Assembly (NCBI GenBank): GCA_016721875.1
Contig: JADKHG010000001.1
Coordinates: forward strand, 434,001 to 498,000
DNA: 64,000 nucleotides
Direction: 5' to 3'
Source: Sphingomonadales bacterium
GTDB lineage: Bacteria; Pseudomonadota; Alphaproteobacteria; Sphingomonadales; Sphingomonadaceae
This document shows positions 17,078 to 25,980 of the stretch, piece by piece. Made by a program: the position numbers and the translations under genes. The notes under the pieces are model-generated. The model was given only the letters and a program-made list of their open reading frames with translations. It was not told where the DNA came from and did no database searches. Numbering within the stretch: the stretch's first letter is position 1; each line of letters opens with the position of its first letter.

Positions 17078-19438
17078 TCAGGCAACGCGGCTTTTGTTGG
17101 CAAACGCCTTGCCAACTGCAACCGGTACGTCAAAATCCTTTAACACCACTGATGCCGATGCGCGCGGCCCACGCAGATCACTGAGCTGCTCCAGTGGCAC
17201 GGCCTTGCTGTAAAGATAACCTTGCACTTCCCCGCAGCCCTCTGCGCGCAGCATATCAACCTGTTCCTGCCGTTCGATACCCTCTGCACAGGTTGTCATG
17301 CCAAGACTTTGAGCAAGCGAAACGACCGACCGCACAATCGCCCGGCAATCTTCGCGGCTGTCAATCTCGGCAACAAAGCAACGGTCGATCTTGATCTTGC
17401 TGAAGGGAAAGCTGCGCAAATAGTTGAGTGACGAATAGCCGGTGCCGAAATCATCAAGCGCAATCTGCACACCCAGGTCGCGCAAGCGGTGGAGCGTCGC
17501 CACATTGGCTTCGCTTTCCTGCATCAGCACCGTTTCGGTAATCTCCAAACAGATGCGCGCCGGGTCAACGCCGTTCGCAGCAATGGCGTTGACCATTGTC
17601 GAGATCAAGGTCGGGCTGCGCATTTGGACCGGCGACAGATTGATCGAAACCGTCATTTGCTCGGGCCAACCAGCAAGATCATCGATGGCCTGGCGCAACA
17701 CCCATTCGCCCAGTTGCAATATCAGCCCGGTTTCTTCCGCCACAGGAATGAAGTCGGCTGGCATGACGATGCCGCGTTCGGGATGCACCCAGCGGATCAG
17801 CGCTTCATGTCCGGTTACCGAACCATCGGCGACCGAGACAAGCGGCTGATAATGCAATCGCATCTCGTCCTTACCGAGCGCGTTGCGCAAATCCAGTTCG
17901 AGCAATCGCCGATCCTGCGCCGCCTGATCCATTCCAGGCTCAAAAGTAATTGCCCGGTTTCGACCACGTGCCTTGGCGGCATAGAGCGCCAGATCCGCAT
18001 TGCGCAGCAACGTGTCTGCCTTATCGCCATGCTCGGGTGCGAAAGCTATGCCGATGCTGGTGCCGACAACGACATCATGATCGCCGAGCGGAAGTGTCTG
18101 CCCCATTTCAGCGACAATCCGCGCAGCGACTTCATCGACTTTGCAGGCCTCGGCACCTTTCAGAATAACGGCAAATTCATCGCCGCCAAGCCGGGCCAGC
18201 AAATCCGAGCGGGTCAGACAGGATGATATGCGTTCTGCTGCTGCCTTCAGCAGCTTGTCGCCTTCGGAATGGCCCAACGTGTCATTGACCGCTTTGAAAT
18301 TGTCGAGATCGATATACATCAGCGCCATCGGTTTGCGAGTGCGCAACGCTTGGTACAATTGCTGATTGAAATGGAAGCGATTGGGCAAGTCAGTGAGGCT
18401 GTCATAATGCGCCAAATAGGTCACGCGGTCCTCGGCTTCGCGCTGCGCAGTAATATCAGTCACCACACCGCGATAGGCGACGCGACCGTCCTTTACCGGC
18501 TGGGCAGAGAGTGACCACCACCGCTTTTCGCCACCCACAAAGACGCTGACGATGTGATTGCGAAATGACCTTCCGGCACGGAAATGCTCACTCAGTTCTG
18601 CTGCGCTCTCGTCCGGGTTGAGCAGAGAGTGAAATGCCATGCCGTCGAGCGTTTCCTGCGGCAAAAGCGTCGCTGTCGCCAACCGGGTGCAGGGGTTCAA
18701 TAAGCGCCCTCTGCGATCGACTTCGACCAGCCAATCGGCCCCTTGTTCGGTAAACTGGTGCAACAGCAAACCAATTGTGTCACGCGACCGTTTCAACTCG
18801 CGTTCGCGTTCGCAACCGGTGATGAAACGCTCTGCGGTGGTGTTGATGTTGGCGCCCAGCACAACGACGTAACAAACCAGCAACCCCAGGCAGGCATAGG
18901 CAACATCGTCGGAAAGCGACGTCAGCGCAAGTGCCGCACCCGGCAACCACGACAGCACATAAAAGCTCGCGGCCTTGCCGATCGAGCGATAGCTGATCAC
19001 ACCGGCGCTCATCATCCCGGCGCCGACGATGCCGGCAAAGATCGAATCGACGCTGGTGCCCCAATACATCACCGCCCAGACAATGCAGCCCCATAGCCCG
19101 CCAAAGCCTATGGCATTGGCCAATATCTGGTTCGACAGCCCCTTGAGCCGTACATAGTTGCGGAACTGCCGGTTTGCCTGGCGCGCAATCAGGAACCGCC
19201 ACACCACCAATGCACACAGTCCCAAAGCCAATGTACCCAGCAGCGGCCATGGCACGGTATCGCGCATCAAGACGACGGTGATCGCGCCGTTTATCAGATT
19301 GCCCGCCGCAGCACCGGGGACGGTTGACGCGAATTCCTCCAACTGTCGGCGCAGCAGCCAGCTGTCACCCGAACGGGCAGCGACCAGCTTGTTAGCAATC
19401 ATGTTGTGGCGACCCGCGCGAATCCATTCCCATCCCAA
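17078..19438 (-). CDS. Membrane GGDEF-EAL protein (cyclic-di-GMP synthesis/breakdown)
   Basis: A 786-residue signalling protein. About six membrane helices fill residues 45-200, then a PAS segment (about 215-330), a GGDEF domain with an intact GGDEF motif at 418-422, and an EAL domain from about 510 with EALIRW at 545-550 and DDFGTGYSSL downstream. Both catalytic signatures are preserved, so it could make and destroy c-di-GMP; the net direction cannot be told. The start could also be the ATG at 19400-19402. It converges on oxyR with a 20-bp gap. Confidence 0.9.
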   Translation of the reverse strand: MGWEWIRAGRHNMIANKLVAARSGDSWLLRRQLEEFASTVPGAAAGNLINGAITVVLMRDTVPWPLLGTLALGLCALVVWRFLIARQANRQFRNYVRLKGLSNQILANAIGFGGLWGCIVWAVMYWGTSVDSIFAGIVGAGMMSAGVISYRSIGKAASFYVLSWLPGAALALTSLSDDVAYACLGLLVCYVVVLGANINTTAERFITGCERERELKRSRDTIGLLLHQFTEQGADWLVEVDRRGRLLNPCTRLATATLLPQETLDGMAFHSLLNPDESAAELSEHFRAGRSFRNHIVSVFVGGEKRWWSLSAQPVKDGRVAYRGVVTDITAQREAEDRVTYLAHYDSLTDLPNRFHFNQQLYQALRTRKPMALMYIDLDNFKAVNDTLGHSEGDKLLKAAAERISSCLTRSDLLARLGGDEFAVILKGAEACKVDEVAARIVAEMGQTLPLGDHDVVVGTSIGIAFAPEHGDKADTLLRNADLALYAAKARGRNRAITFEPGMDQAAQDRRLLELDLRNALGKDEMRLHYQPLVSVADGSVTGHEALIRWVHPERGIVMPADFIPVAEETGLILQLGEWVLRQAIDDLAGWPEQMTVSINLSPVQMRSPTLISTMVNAIAANGVDPARICLEITETVLMQESEANVATLHRLRDLGVQIALDDFGTGYSSLNYLRSFPFSKIKIDRCFVAEIDSREDCRAIVRSVVSLAQSLGMTTCAEGIERQEQVDMLRAEGCGEVQGYLYSKAVPLEQLSDLRGPRASASVVLKDFDVPVAVGKAFANKSRVA

Positions 19439-19496
19439 ATGATGGGCAGACAGCTAAAGCGGCAATCCAAATAAATCGTTATCTTAGAACGAAAAT

Positions 19497-19943
19497 TTAC
19501 ATTTCATCCCAGTTGGCCGAACGATCAAGGTCAGACAATTTCGCTGCAACCCAGTCGCTACGGCCGTCGGACCCGATTTCCTTTTTCCAGAACGGGGCAT
19601 CGGTTTTCAACCGGTCGATCAAATAGCTGCACGCCTCCAGTGCCTCGGCACGGTGCGGCGATGCGACCGCGACCAGAACAATAGGCTCGCCAACAACAAG
19701 GCGACCGATGCGGTGCAATATCGTGCAGGCTGAAAGACTCCAACGGTTGGATGCCTGTTCTGCCAATGTGGTCAGCACGCGTGCTGTCATTGCCGGATAA
19801 TGTTCCAGTTCGATTGCAATGATGCCACCATCGCCGCGCACATAGCCCGAAAAACTGGCAACAGCGCCCACCCCCGCCAAGGCAATCGCCCCGACCTCGC
19901 GCGCCAAATCAAATGGCGCTTCCAGAATTTCACCCCGGATCAA
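19497..19943 (-). CDS. moaE: Molybdopterin synthase catalytic subunit MoaE
   Basis: With MoaD it inserts sulphur into precursor Z to make molybdopterin. Features are VASFSGYVRGD at the N-terminus, HRIGRLVVGE, SPHRAEALEAC, and the catalytic Lys region APFWKKEI. The length of 148 is normal. It overlaps moaD by ATGA, indicating coupled translation of the two subunits. Confidence 0.92.
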   Translation of the reverse strand: MIRGEILEAPFDLAREVGAIALAGVGAVASFSGYVRGDGGIIAIELEHYPAMTARVLTTLAEQASNRWSLSACTILHRIGRLVVGEPIVLVAVASPHRAEALEACSYLIDRLKTDAPFWKKEIGSDGRSDWVAAKLSDLDRSANWDEM

Positions 19944-20194
19944 CCGCCGGTCACCGGTGGAAAAACCGCCAGCTCGGCAGCGTCCCCTAGAACGGCATCG
20001 GCCTTGGCCATATGGGCATCGAGCGCAAAACGCAGTTTTGAACGATCAGCAAAGGCTGAGTGATAACACGGAGCGATGTCGCACAAATGATCGATAAAAT
20101 CTCCAATCGTGGAGACGGTTTCCGGAACCAGATGGTCCTCGCCATCACACCCCAAGGCTTCACGCACCGAGGCGAAATAGACGACGCGCAGCAT
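19940..20194 (-). CDS. moaD: Molybdopterin synthase sulphur carrier MoaD
   Basis: An 84-residue ubiquitin-like sulphur carrier. It begins MLRVVYFASVREALG and ends FPPVTGG; the terminal Gly-Gly is the site that becomes a thiocarboxylate. It sits 2 bp after pgsA and overlaps moaE. Start chosen at ATG 20192-20194 because sequence further upstream belongs to pgsA. Confidence 0.93.
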   Translation of the reverse strand: MLRVVYFASVREALGCDGEDHLVPETVSTIGDFIDHLCDIAPCYHSAFADRSKLRFALDAHMAKADAVLGDAAELAVFPPVTGG

Positions 20195-20196
20195 CG

Positions 20197-20769
20197 TCAA
20201 TCCATATGCTTTACGCCGACGCGCAGATAGTCCCAACCCGTCACCATCGTCAGCACCGCAGCAATCCACAGCAAGACAAGCGCCGCTTGCTTCAACAGCG
20301 CCCAATCGGGCAAAGCCCCTGCAAGGATGAGGCCGCCAAAGGCGATAAGCTGCGCTGCAGTTTTCCACTTCGCCAATTTGCTTACCGGAACCGATACCTG
20401 CAAACCGGCCAGAAATTCGCGTAAGCCCGATACGGTGATTTCGCGCAGCAGGATGATCAGCGCGGCGATGACATGCCAGCCATCAACATCGCGGGTGAAC
20501 ACCAGCATCAGGATGACCGCGCCCACCATGATCTTGTCGGCAATCGGGTCCAGGAAAATCCCCATTTTGGAAACGGTGCCCTGCGCACGCGCCAGATAGC
20601 CGTCGAAATAATCGGTGATCCCCATCAGGCAATAAAGCGCAAAGGCCAGCCAATAATCGATTGCCAGCGGCTGGATCCCCCCCGGCTTCGCACTGGGCCA
20701 CAGCAGGAAGACAAGGATAGGAACCGCAAAGATGCGCGACAGCGTCAGCAGGTTGGGAAGGCTCAGCAT
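20197..20769 (-). CDS. pgsA: Phosphatidylglycerophosphate synthase PgsA
   Basis: Inner-membrane enzyme joining CDP-diacylglycerol and glycerol-3-phosphate, the committed step to phosphatidylglycerol and cardiolipin. The CDP-alcohol phosphatidyltransferase signature is D-G-x2-A-R-x8-G-x3-D-x3-D: here DYFDGYLARAQGTVSKMG followed by FLDPIADK. Four to five hydrophobic helices are seen. Length 190 is typical. It heads the pgsA-moaD-moaE group and is divergent from the LplT-like transporter gene. Confidence 0.93.
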   Translation of the reverse strand: MLSLPNLLTLSRIFAVPILVFLLWPSAKPGGIQPLAIDYWLAFALYCLMGITDYFDGYLARAQGTVSKMGIFLDPIADKIMVGAVILMLVFTRDVDGWHVIAALIILLREITVSGLREFLAGLQVSVPVSKLAKWKTAAQLIAFGGLILAGALPDWALLKQAALVLLWIAAVLTMVTGWDYLRVGVKHMD

Positions 20770-20894
20770 TTCTCGTCCCTAAAGCCTGTTTTATGCAAAA
20801 TCACCGGCAAATTGCAGCAAGGTCGGTTTTTCGCCTTGCCAATTGGGTCCGCCCGGTTAGGGCAAGTGTGGTTTTGGAGGAAGAGCACAATTCG

Positions 20895-22187
20895 ATGAGC
20901 ATGTCCTTGTCACTCATGAAGAAGCGGCGGTTTCTGCCGCTGTTCGTCACACAGTTCCTCAACGCATTCAACGACAACTTCTTCAAAATGGCGATGGTGG
21001 TGCTGATCACCTACACCATCCTGCAAGGCGGCGAGAAGGAAGAGGCCTATTATAACGCCTTTGCCGGGGCTATTTTCATTCTGCCATTCTTTTTGCTCTC
21101 GGCAGTCTCGGGCCAATTAGCGGACAGCATCGACAAGACCCGCGTCATCCGCATGGTGAAATCTGCCGAAATCGGCATTATGATCGTTGGCGCTTGCGGA
21201 ATCTGGCTGCACAATGTCCCGCTGATGTTTCTCGCGCTTTTTGCGATGGGCGTGCACTCGACTTTCTTCGGCCCGATCAAATATGGCATTCTGCCTCAGC
21301 ATCTACACGAAGAAGAGGTGCTCGGTGGTACCGGACTGGTTGAGGCGGGTACCTATATCGCCATCCTGTCAGGCACGATCGTCGGCGGCATATTACCGCC
21401 CTATTGGTCGGCGCTGGGCGTGATAGTGGTTGCGTTGATCGGCAGGGTGGCTGCGCAATTCGTCCCACCTGCGCCAGCCGAAGACGACGCTCCGACTTCG
21501 CGCATCGACTGGCACATTGTCCGCAACAGCTGGCGGCTGGTGTCGAATACCATGCACGTACCGCGATTGTTCCTGGCAATTATGGCGATCAGCTTTTTCT
21601 GGGCGATTGGCGCAGTCCTGGCTGCGCAGTTCCCGCCAATGGTGAAAAATGCGCTGGGCGGTGACAATACCGTTGCGACATTGTTCACCGCGATCTTCTC
21701 GGTCGGCGTTGCCATCGGCTCGGTCGTGATCAATCACATATTGAAGGGCAAAGTCTCAGCCAAATACGCCCCGGCATCAGTGATTGTCATGGGGCTGTTT
21801 GTGCTTGCGTTGTGGTGGGCGGTCAAAGGCTGGGTGCCTGTTGCGGATTCACCACTAGATCCTGACATGTTGCTCAACTTCAAGGAGTTCTGGGCGCTGC
21901 AACAGGGTGACCTAATTCTTGTTGCCTTGCTTGGAATCGCTATTGCCGGGGGTATGTTCGTTGTGCCGCTTTACGCCTTCCTGACGACCACAGTCGAGAA
22001 GTCGGAGACCGCACGCACCGTTGCGGCGAACAACATCGTCAATTCAGGCGCGATGGTGATTGGCGCGGTCTTCTATGGGTTGCTGGCGACGGTCGGCGTG
22101 TCGATTGCCGATACGCTGTTCCTGATCGCCGCCGCCTGTCTGGTGTCAGCGTGGATCAGCTGGAAGCTGCACAAAGCCTGCGATTAG
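20895..22187 (+). CDS. MFS transporter, lysophospholipid transporter LplT-like
   Basis: A 430-residue inner-membrane protein with about 12 helices. The opening FLPLFVTQFLNAFNDNFFKMA is characteristic of the LplT/Aas-linked MFS group, and TFFGPIKYGILPQHL follows. LplT flips lysophospholipids for re-acylation; here the acyltransferase (Aas) domain is not fused. The neighbour pgsA is also a phospholipid gene. The start ATG 20895 has GGAGGAAGAG upstream. Substrate assignment is inferred from family resemblance. Confidence 0.8.
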   Translation: MSMSLSLMKKRRFLPLFVTQFLNAFNDNFFKMAMVVLITYTILQGGEKEEAYYNAFAGAIFILPFFLLSAVSGQLADSIDKTRVIRMVKSAEIGIMIVGACGIWLHNVPLMFLALFAMGVHSTFFGPIKYGILPQHLHEEEVLGGTGLVEAGTYIAILSGTIVGGILPPYWSALGVIVVALIGRVAAQFVPPAPAEDDAPTSRIDWHIVRNSWRLVSNTMHVPRLFLAIMAISFFWAIGAVLAAQFPPMVKNALGGDNTVATLFTAIFSVGVAIGSVVINHILKGKVSAKYAPASVIVMGLFVLALWWAVKGWVPVADSPLDPDMLLNFKEFWALQQGDLILVALLGIAIAGGMFVVPLYAFLTTTVEKSETARTVAANNIVNSGAMVIGAVFYGLLATVGVSIADTLFLIAAACLVSAWISWKLHKACD

Positions 22188-22202
22188 GCTGTCACGCTGC
22201 CT

Positions 22203-22394
22203 TCAGGAAAAGAAGGTATAGAACACCGTAAAGAAGGCACCAAAGCTGACCACGAACAGGTGCGCGTCTTCCTTTTGCCACCACTTCATCGGCTTGGGTT
22301 TTTCTTGTGGAGCAAGTCGCAACGCTTCCATAGGCATTGCGCGCCGGAACGGATGTCCGGCACCTTCGGTTGTGCAAACGAGCCTGCGGTTCAT
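22203..22394 (-). CDS. Small membrane protein, unknown
   Basis: A 63-residue product ending in a single hydrophobic segment (LFVVSFGAFFTVFYTFFS) preceded by KPMKWWQKEDAH. The true start may be the internal Met at KPMKWW, giving a 28-residue peptide. Amino-acid use in this frame looks coding, whereas the alternative frame over the same bases does not. It converges on the MFS gene with a 15-bp gap. No family recognised. Confidence 0.5.
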   Translation of the reverse strand: MNRRLVCTTEGAGHPFRRAMPMEALRLAPQEKPKPMKWWQKEDAHLFVVSFGAFFTVFYTFFS

Positions 22395-22568
22395 GGCTGC
22401 GACTTTCTTTCCTCATGGGCCTTCCATTGGGCCCTTGGAAAAGTCGTTAACGCTTTGTTAGCCATGTTGACGAGGGACAAAGATGGTTAACCTGGGTCGC
22501 CTTCCGGCCTGTCCCGCTTTGCTACGTTTTACATTTGTCGTTAGTTTCAGTTTCACTGAAACAATTGC

Positions 22569-22646
22569 GGCACCAGCCCGCTCCCCCACCCGGCCTCCCA
22601 AACAGTTTATGCTATGGGGGGCCGGGTGGGGGAGCGGGCTGGTGCC
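22569..22646. repeat. 27-bp perfect inverted repeat downstream of tRNA-Leu
   Basis: Arms at 22569-22595 and 22620-22646 are perfect complements (GGCACCAGCCCGCTCCCCCA plus seven more bases) around a 24-base loop. Inside the loop three more pairs can form beyond one G-U-type mismatch. A second small hairpin (GTTTCAG-TTTCA-CTGAAAC) is next to it. On the strand of the tRNA the structure starts 31 bases after the CCA end, but no T run follows it, so a plain terminator is not a full explanation. It may be a dispersed palindromic element. Confidence 0.85.
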
Positions 22647-22677
22647 GAATTCCACGGTAGTGGATCAATATTGTTTT

Positions 22678-22762
22678 TGGTGCCCCAGGCCGGACTCGAA
22701 CCGGCACTCCTTTCAGAACAGGATTTTGAATCCAGCGCGTCTACCAATTCCACCACTGGGGC
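22678..22762 (-). tRNA. tRNA-Leu (anticodon CAA)
   Basis: An 85-nt class II tRNA with encoded CCA. The acceptor stem GCCCCAG pairs with CTGGGGC, the D arm holds TGGTAGACGC, the anticodon loop reads TTCAAAA, a variable arm follows, and the T arm is GCCGGTTCGAGTCCGGC. The anticodon stem has one U-U mismatch at the second pair. Confidence 0.95.
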
Positions 22763-22834
22763 ATGTCCATTCGGACAGGGCGCACCCTCTAATGGAGGAG
22801 CGCGCGTGATGCAATGGCTAACCTGCGTTGAGCA

Positions 22835-24130
22835 TCATTGTGATTTCGCCCGCGCTTTCATCCACGTCTTGTGCGTTGCCTCTACTTCGCGAAAAGCCTG
22901 AAAGACGGTGCGATCGGGTGCAGTGCGTCCCGTCTGCCCCAGCGCATAAAGCTGGCTGTAATACCAATATTGGCAAGCGAAACTGTCAATAGCGCGCAGC
23001 ATCTTGAATCGGGTCAGCCCCTGCAACGCGGGTGGAAACAGCGCCAGCTCGCTTTCCTTGCGCGGCAGCATCTCCATTCCACCCAACAAACGTTTGGCGC
23101 CGTCGGGCATATAGCAAAGCGGGCGACCGAGACCGATGACATCGGCAGCCCCCTGTTTGATCGCTTGTTCCATCGCCGAACGCGAGCGGAAGCCACCTGT
23201 CACCATCAACGGAATGCAAACATGTTCGCGCATGGCGTTGGCGAAATCTACAAAATAGGCTTCGCGTGCGAGGGTCGAGGCGGCCACATTCTGCTCTTCG
23301 GCTGGCTCAAGTCCTTCCACGCCCATGAGTCGCGGCTGTTCATAAGTCCCGCCCGAAATCTCGATCAGATCCACACCCGCATCTTGCAACCAGCGCGCAA
23401 CCTGAAGGCCGTCTTCAAAGGCAAAGCCGCCGCGCTGGAAATCCGCACTGTTCAGCTTGACCGAAACCGGAAAGTCAGGGCCAACCAATGTCCGCACCGA
23501 ATTGATCGTGAACATCAGCATCCGGGTGCGGTTTTCGAGACTGCCTCCCCAACGGTCATCACGCAAATTGGCCAACGGGCTCAAGAATTGCGAGATAAGA
23601 TAGCCGTGCGCTGCGTGGATCTGCACGCCGGTAAAGCCGGTTTCCTTGCACACCCGCGCAGCGGTGGCGAAGCGTCCGATCAGCGCAAGGATTTCTTCCT
23701 CACTCAGCGCCACCGGTTGCCCGAACTGCCCGCCTGGCAGCCCCAGCTTAACCGCAGAGGGTGCCTTGGGATGATGGTTGACGATCTTTTGCGTTTGCCG
23801 CCCGGCATGGCTGATCTGCGCCCAGAAATGGTTGCCATTGCGCGTCGCCGCCTGCGCCCAGCGTTCAAGCAATGCTCGGGTCTCGGCATCGGGTTCCCGA
23901 TCAATCAGTACATTGCCGGGGCGTTCCAGATGGTCGCGGTCGATATGGATATTGCCCGAAAGCGAAAGCCCCGCCCCGCCATCGGACCAGATGCCGTATA
24001 ACCGGTCGAGCTCTGCGGTCGGGCGACCTGCGGGATCAGCCAGCCCTTCGGTCATCGCCGCCTTGGCGAGGCGATTGGGCAGTGTCGCCCCGCATGGCAG
24101 GGTCAGCGGTTCAGCAAGCAGCGAACGCAT
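22835..24130 (-). CDS. NADH:flavin oxidoreductase, Old Yellow Enzyme family
   Basis: An FMN-dependent TIM-barrel reductase of 431 residues. Recognisable parts are LPNRLAKAAMTEGLAD (FMN-binding N-terminus), WAQISHAGRQ, GVQIHAAHGYLISQFLSP with RWGGSLENR, the substrate-side VSVKLNSADFQRGG, and VTGGFRSRSAMEQAI with VIGLGRPL near the phosphate-binding end. Such enzymes reduce activated C=C bonds of enones or xenobiotics. The natural substrate is unknown. It lies alone between tRNA-Leu and a lipoprotein gene. Confidence 0.88.
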   Translation of the reverse strand: MRSLLAEPLTLPCGATLPNRLAKAAMTEGLADPAGRPTAELDRLYGIWSDGGAGLSLSGNIHIDRDHLERPGNVLIDREPDAETRALLERWAQAATRNGNHFWAQISHAGRQTQKIVNHHPKAPSAVKLGLPGGQFGQPVALSEEEILALIGRFATAARVCKETGFTGVQIHAAHGYLISQFLSPLANLRDDRWGGSLENRTRMLMFTINSVRTLVGPDFPVSVKLNSADFQRGGFAFEDGLQVARWLQDAGVDLIEISGGTYEQPRLMGVEGLEPAEEQNVAASTLAREAYFVDFANAMREHVCIPLMVTGGFRSRSAMEQAIKQGAADVIGLGRPLCYMPDGAKRLLGGMEMLPRKESELALFPPALQGLTRFKMLRAIDSFACQYWYYSQLYALGQTGRTAPDRTVFQAFREVEATHKTWMKARAKSQ

Positions 24131-24139
24131 GTCGGGGCT

Positions 24140-24448
24140 TTACTCGCCTAAGTCTTCGACAGGTAAAGATGGTGCCGTTTCGGCTTTCGGCTTTTCCGTT
24201 GGTGTTTCCTTCTTGTCTTTGTCGCCAACCGCTTTCGGCTTCGCGCCAGACGAGGGCAGCGGCGTGTTGTCGATCATTGGCTGGTCGGTCGACTCGTCGG
24301 TGTTGATCATTTCGTCGCTGATCGTGCCTTCAATATTGTCGAGATCGTCGAGCCGGGTTTGCGTGACCTTGCTGTCTTCGCTGTTGCCGCCCGAACAGGC
24401 GGCGAGCAATGCTGTTGATACGATCAATAATGCAAGCGACTTACGCAT
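24140..24448 (-). CDS. Small lipoprotein, unknown
   Basis: A 102-residue exported protein with signal MRKSLALLIVSTALLAAC; the lipobox LAAC puts the acylated Cys at residue 18. The rest is acidic and low in complexity (Asp, Glu, Lys, Pro), probably unstructured. It overlaps lipB by 8 bp and follows it in the same direction. No family recognised. Confidence 0.7.
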   Translation of the reverse strand: MRKSLALLIVSTALLAACSGGNSEDSKVTQTRLDDLDNIEGTISDEMINTDESTDQPMIDNTPLPSSGAKPKAVGDKDKKETPTEKPKAETAPSLPVEDLGE

Positions 24449-25148
24449 TTGCGACCTCTCCCTTTTCTATGCTTTGCTTGGGGACGTTACAGGCCTGCCC
24501 GGCTTTGGCAAGCGCGTCGAGAAACGCCGGGAAGCTCTGGCGCAACGCCTCATCGAAATCCGCCATGGACGCAGATAGGCCCAGGTCGGCAAGGCTGGTG
24601 ACCGGATATTCGGAAATGCCGCACGGCACGATTCCGCCGAAATGCGACAGGTCGGGATTTATGTTGACGGCAAAGCCATGCGCGGTGACCCAGCGGCGCA
24701 CGCGCACACCAATTGCACCGATCTTTGCTTCTTGCCCGTTCCGCGTATCGCACCAGATGCCGATCCGTCCCTTGGCCCGGCGCGCCTCGACGCCAAAGGC
24801 CGCGAGCGCATCGATCACCCAACCTTCGAGCGCATGGACATAACAGCGCACATCCTTGCAGCGCGCGGCAAGGTCAATCATCGCATAGCCGACCCGCTGG
24901 CCGGGGCCGTGATAGGTAAAACGCCCGCCGCGTCCGGTCTTGAAAACCGGAAAGCGCCCGCTCAACAATTCTGCCGGATCAGCGCTGGTTCCCTGCGTAT
25001 ACAGCGGCGGGTGCTCGACCAGCCAGATCAGCTCACGCGCATCCCCATCTCGGATCGCTGTCTGGCGTGCGTCCATACGCTCCAGCGCATCGGGATAGGC
25101 GAGCAAGCCATCGGATATTTCCCAGTCGATGTGATCCAGCCGGTTCAT
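24441..25148 (-). CDS. lipB: Octanoyltransferase LipB
   Basis: Moves octanoyl from acyl carrier protein to lipoyl domains of 2-oxoacid dehydrogenases. The glycine-rich motif GRGGRFTYHGPGQRVGY is at about residues 72-88, the catalytic Lys142 in AKIGAIGVRV, and the nucleophile Cys176 in GGIVPCGI. Length 235 is slightly above average. It is divergent from a membrane protein gene with 80 bp between starts. Confidence 0.94.
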   Translation of the reverse strand: MNRLDHIDWEISDGLLAYPDALERMDARQTAIRDGDARELIWLVEHPPLYTQGTSADPAELLSGRFPVFKTGRGGRFTYHGPGQRVGYAMIDLAARCKDVRCYVHALEGWVIDALAAFGVEARRAKGRIGIWCDTRNGQEAKIGAIGVRVRRWVTAHGFAVNINPDLSHFGGIVPCGISEYPVTSLADLGLSASMADFDEALRQSFPAFLDALAKAGQACNVPKQSIEKGEVANA

Positions 25149-25228
25149 CCGCGCTCTTTAGCAGATGCGGCTTCGCTTGCCAGTGCGGATGCAGCGACCT
25201 ATCTGCACCGGACGAACAGGGAACCAAA

Positions 25229-25963
25229 ATGACCGACCGCCTCGATTTCACCGCGACATGGGACGAAACCCGTCAGTTGCTCCGCTCGCATGGCGAAGGC
25301 GTAGGTGCCATCGCCGGAGCCATGCTGTTCCTGCCCGACTGGGTGGCGAATATGTTCATGCAGACCGAACAATTGTCGGACAAGGCGACGATCAGTGAAG
25401 TCGCCGCGCAATGGCAAGCAATGGCAGCCGCGAATTGGTATATTTTGTTACCCGCATTTCTCTGCAGTCTGCTGGGTACGGTGGCGCTTTATGTGCTGCT
25501 GGCGCGCAGCGACTTACCTAAAATCGGCGACGCTATTCGTGCTGCGCTGGTACTGTTGCCAACCTATTTTCTGGCTCAATTGTTGAGCGGACTGATATTT
25601 GGGCTGGGCCTGCTGGTGCTGATCCTACCCGGACTTTACCTGATCGGGCGGTTCGCGCCACTGGGTGCGGTTATCGCAACCGGACAGTCGGGGTGATTGG
25701 ATCCATCGAGCGCATTGGCCATCACCCGGGGCAATGGCTGGGTCTCGTTTTTGCTGTTGTTCCTCGTGATGCTGGTCGCCTTTGTCGTGTTGAGCGTTGC
25801 CTCGCTCGCCATAAAGCTGCCGCTGGTTCTGGTCGTTGGGCCGGAGGGCATTCCCTTGGTCACCCACGCCTTGGGCGCGTTCAGCAATATGGTGTTTTCG
25901 GTAATCACAGTGGCGCTGTCGGTGGCGATTTACCGGCAGTTGACGGCGCAGCCCAACATTTAG
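25229..25963 (+). CDS. Multi-pass membrane protein with an in-frame TGA
   Basis: A hydrophobic protein of unknown role resembling sphingomonad proteins with about six helices. The start ATG 25229 (MTDRLDFTATW) follows AGGGAACC. The frame meets TGA at 25694-25696 after 155 codons, but the same frame continues with LDPSSALAITRGNGWVSFLL and further helices to TAA 25961-25963, giving 245 codons in all. Between 25688 and 25718 the neighbouring frame reads GVIGSIER, which suits this kind of protein better, so two compensating indels are possible. Treat as one damaged or mis-sequenced gene. Confidence 0.6.
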
Positions 25964-25980
25964 GGCTACGCCATCCAACC

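Noticed and set aside
22192..22416. A 74-codon frame on the minus strand next to the MFS gene
   Set aside because: The overlapping frame with a clear membrane segment looks coding; this one is rich in Arg, Ser and Cys with no order.
25694..25696. Selenocysteine at the in-frame TGA
   Set aside because: No SECIS-like structure or redox motif surrounds it, and the protein is a membrane protein with no selenoprotein relatives that I know.
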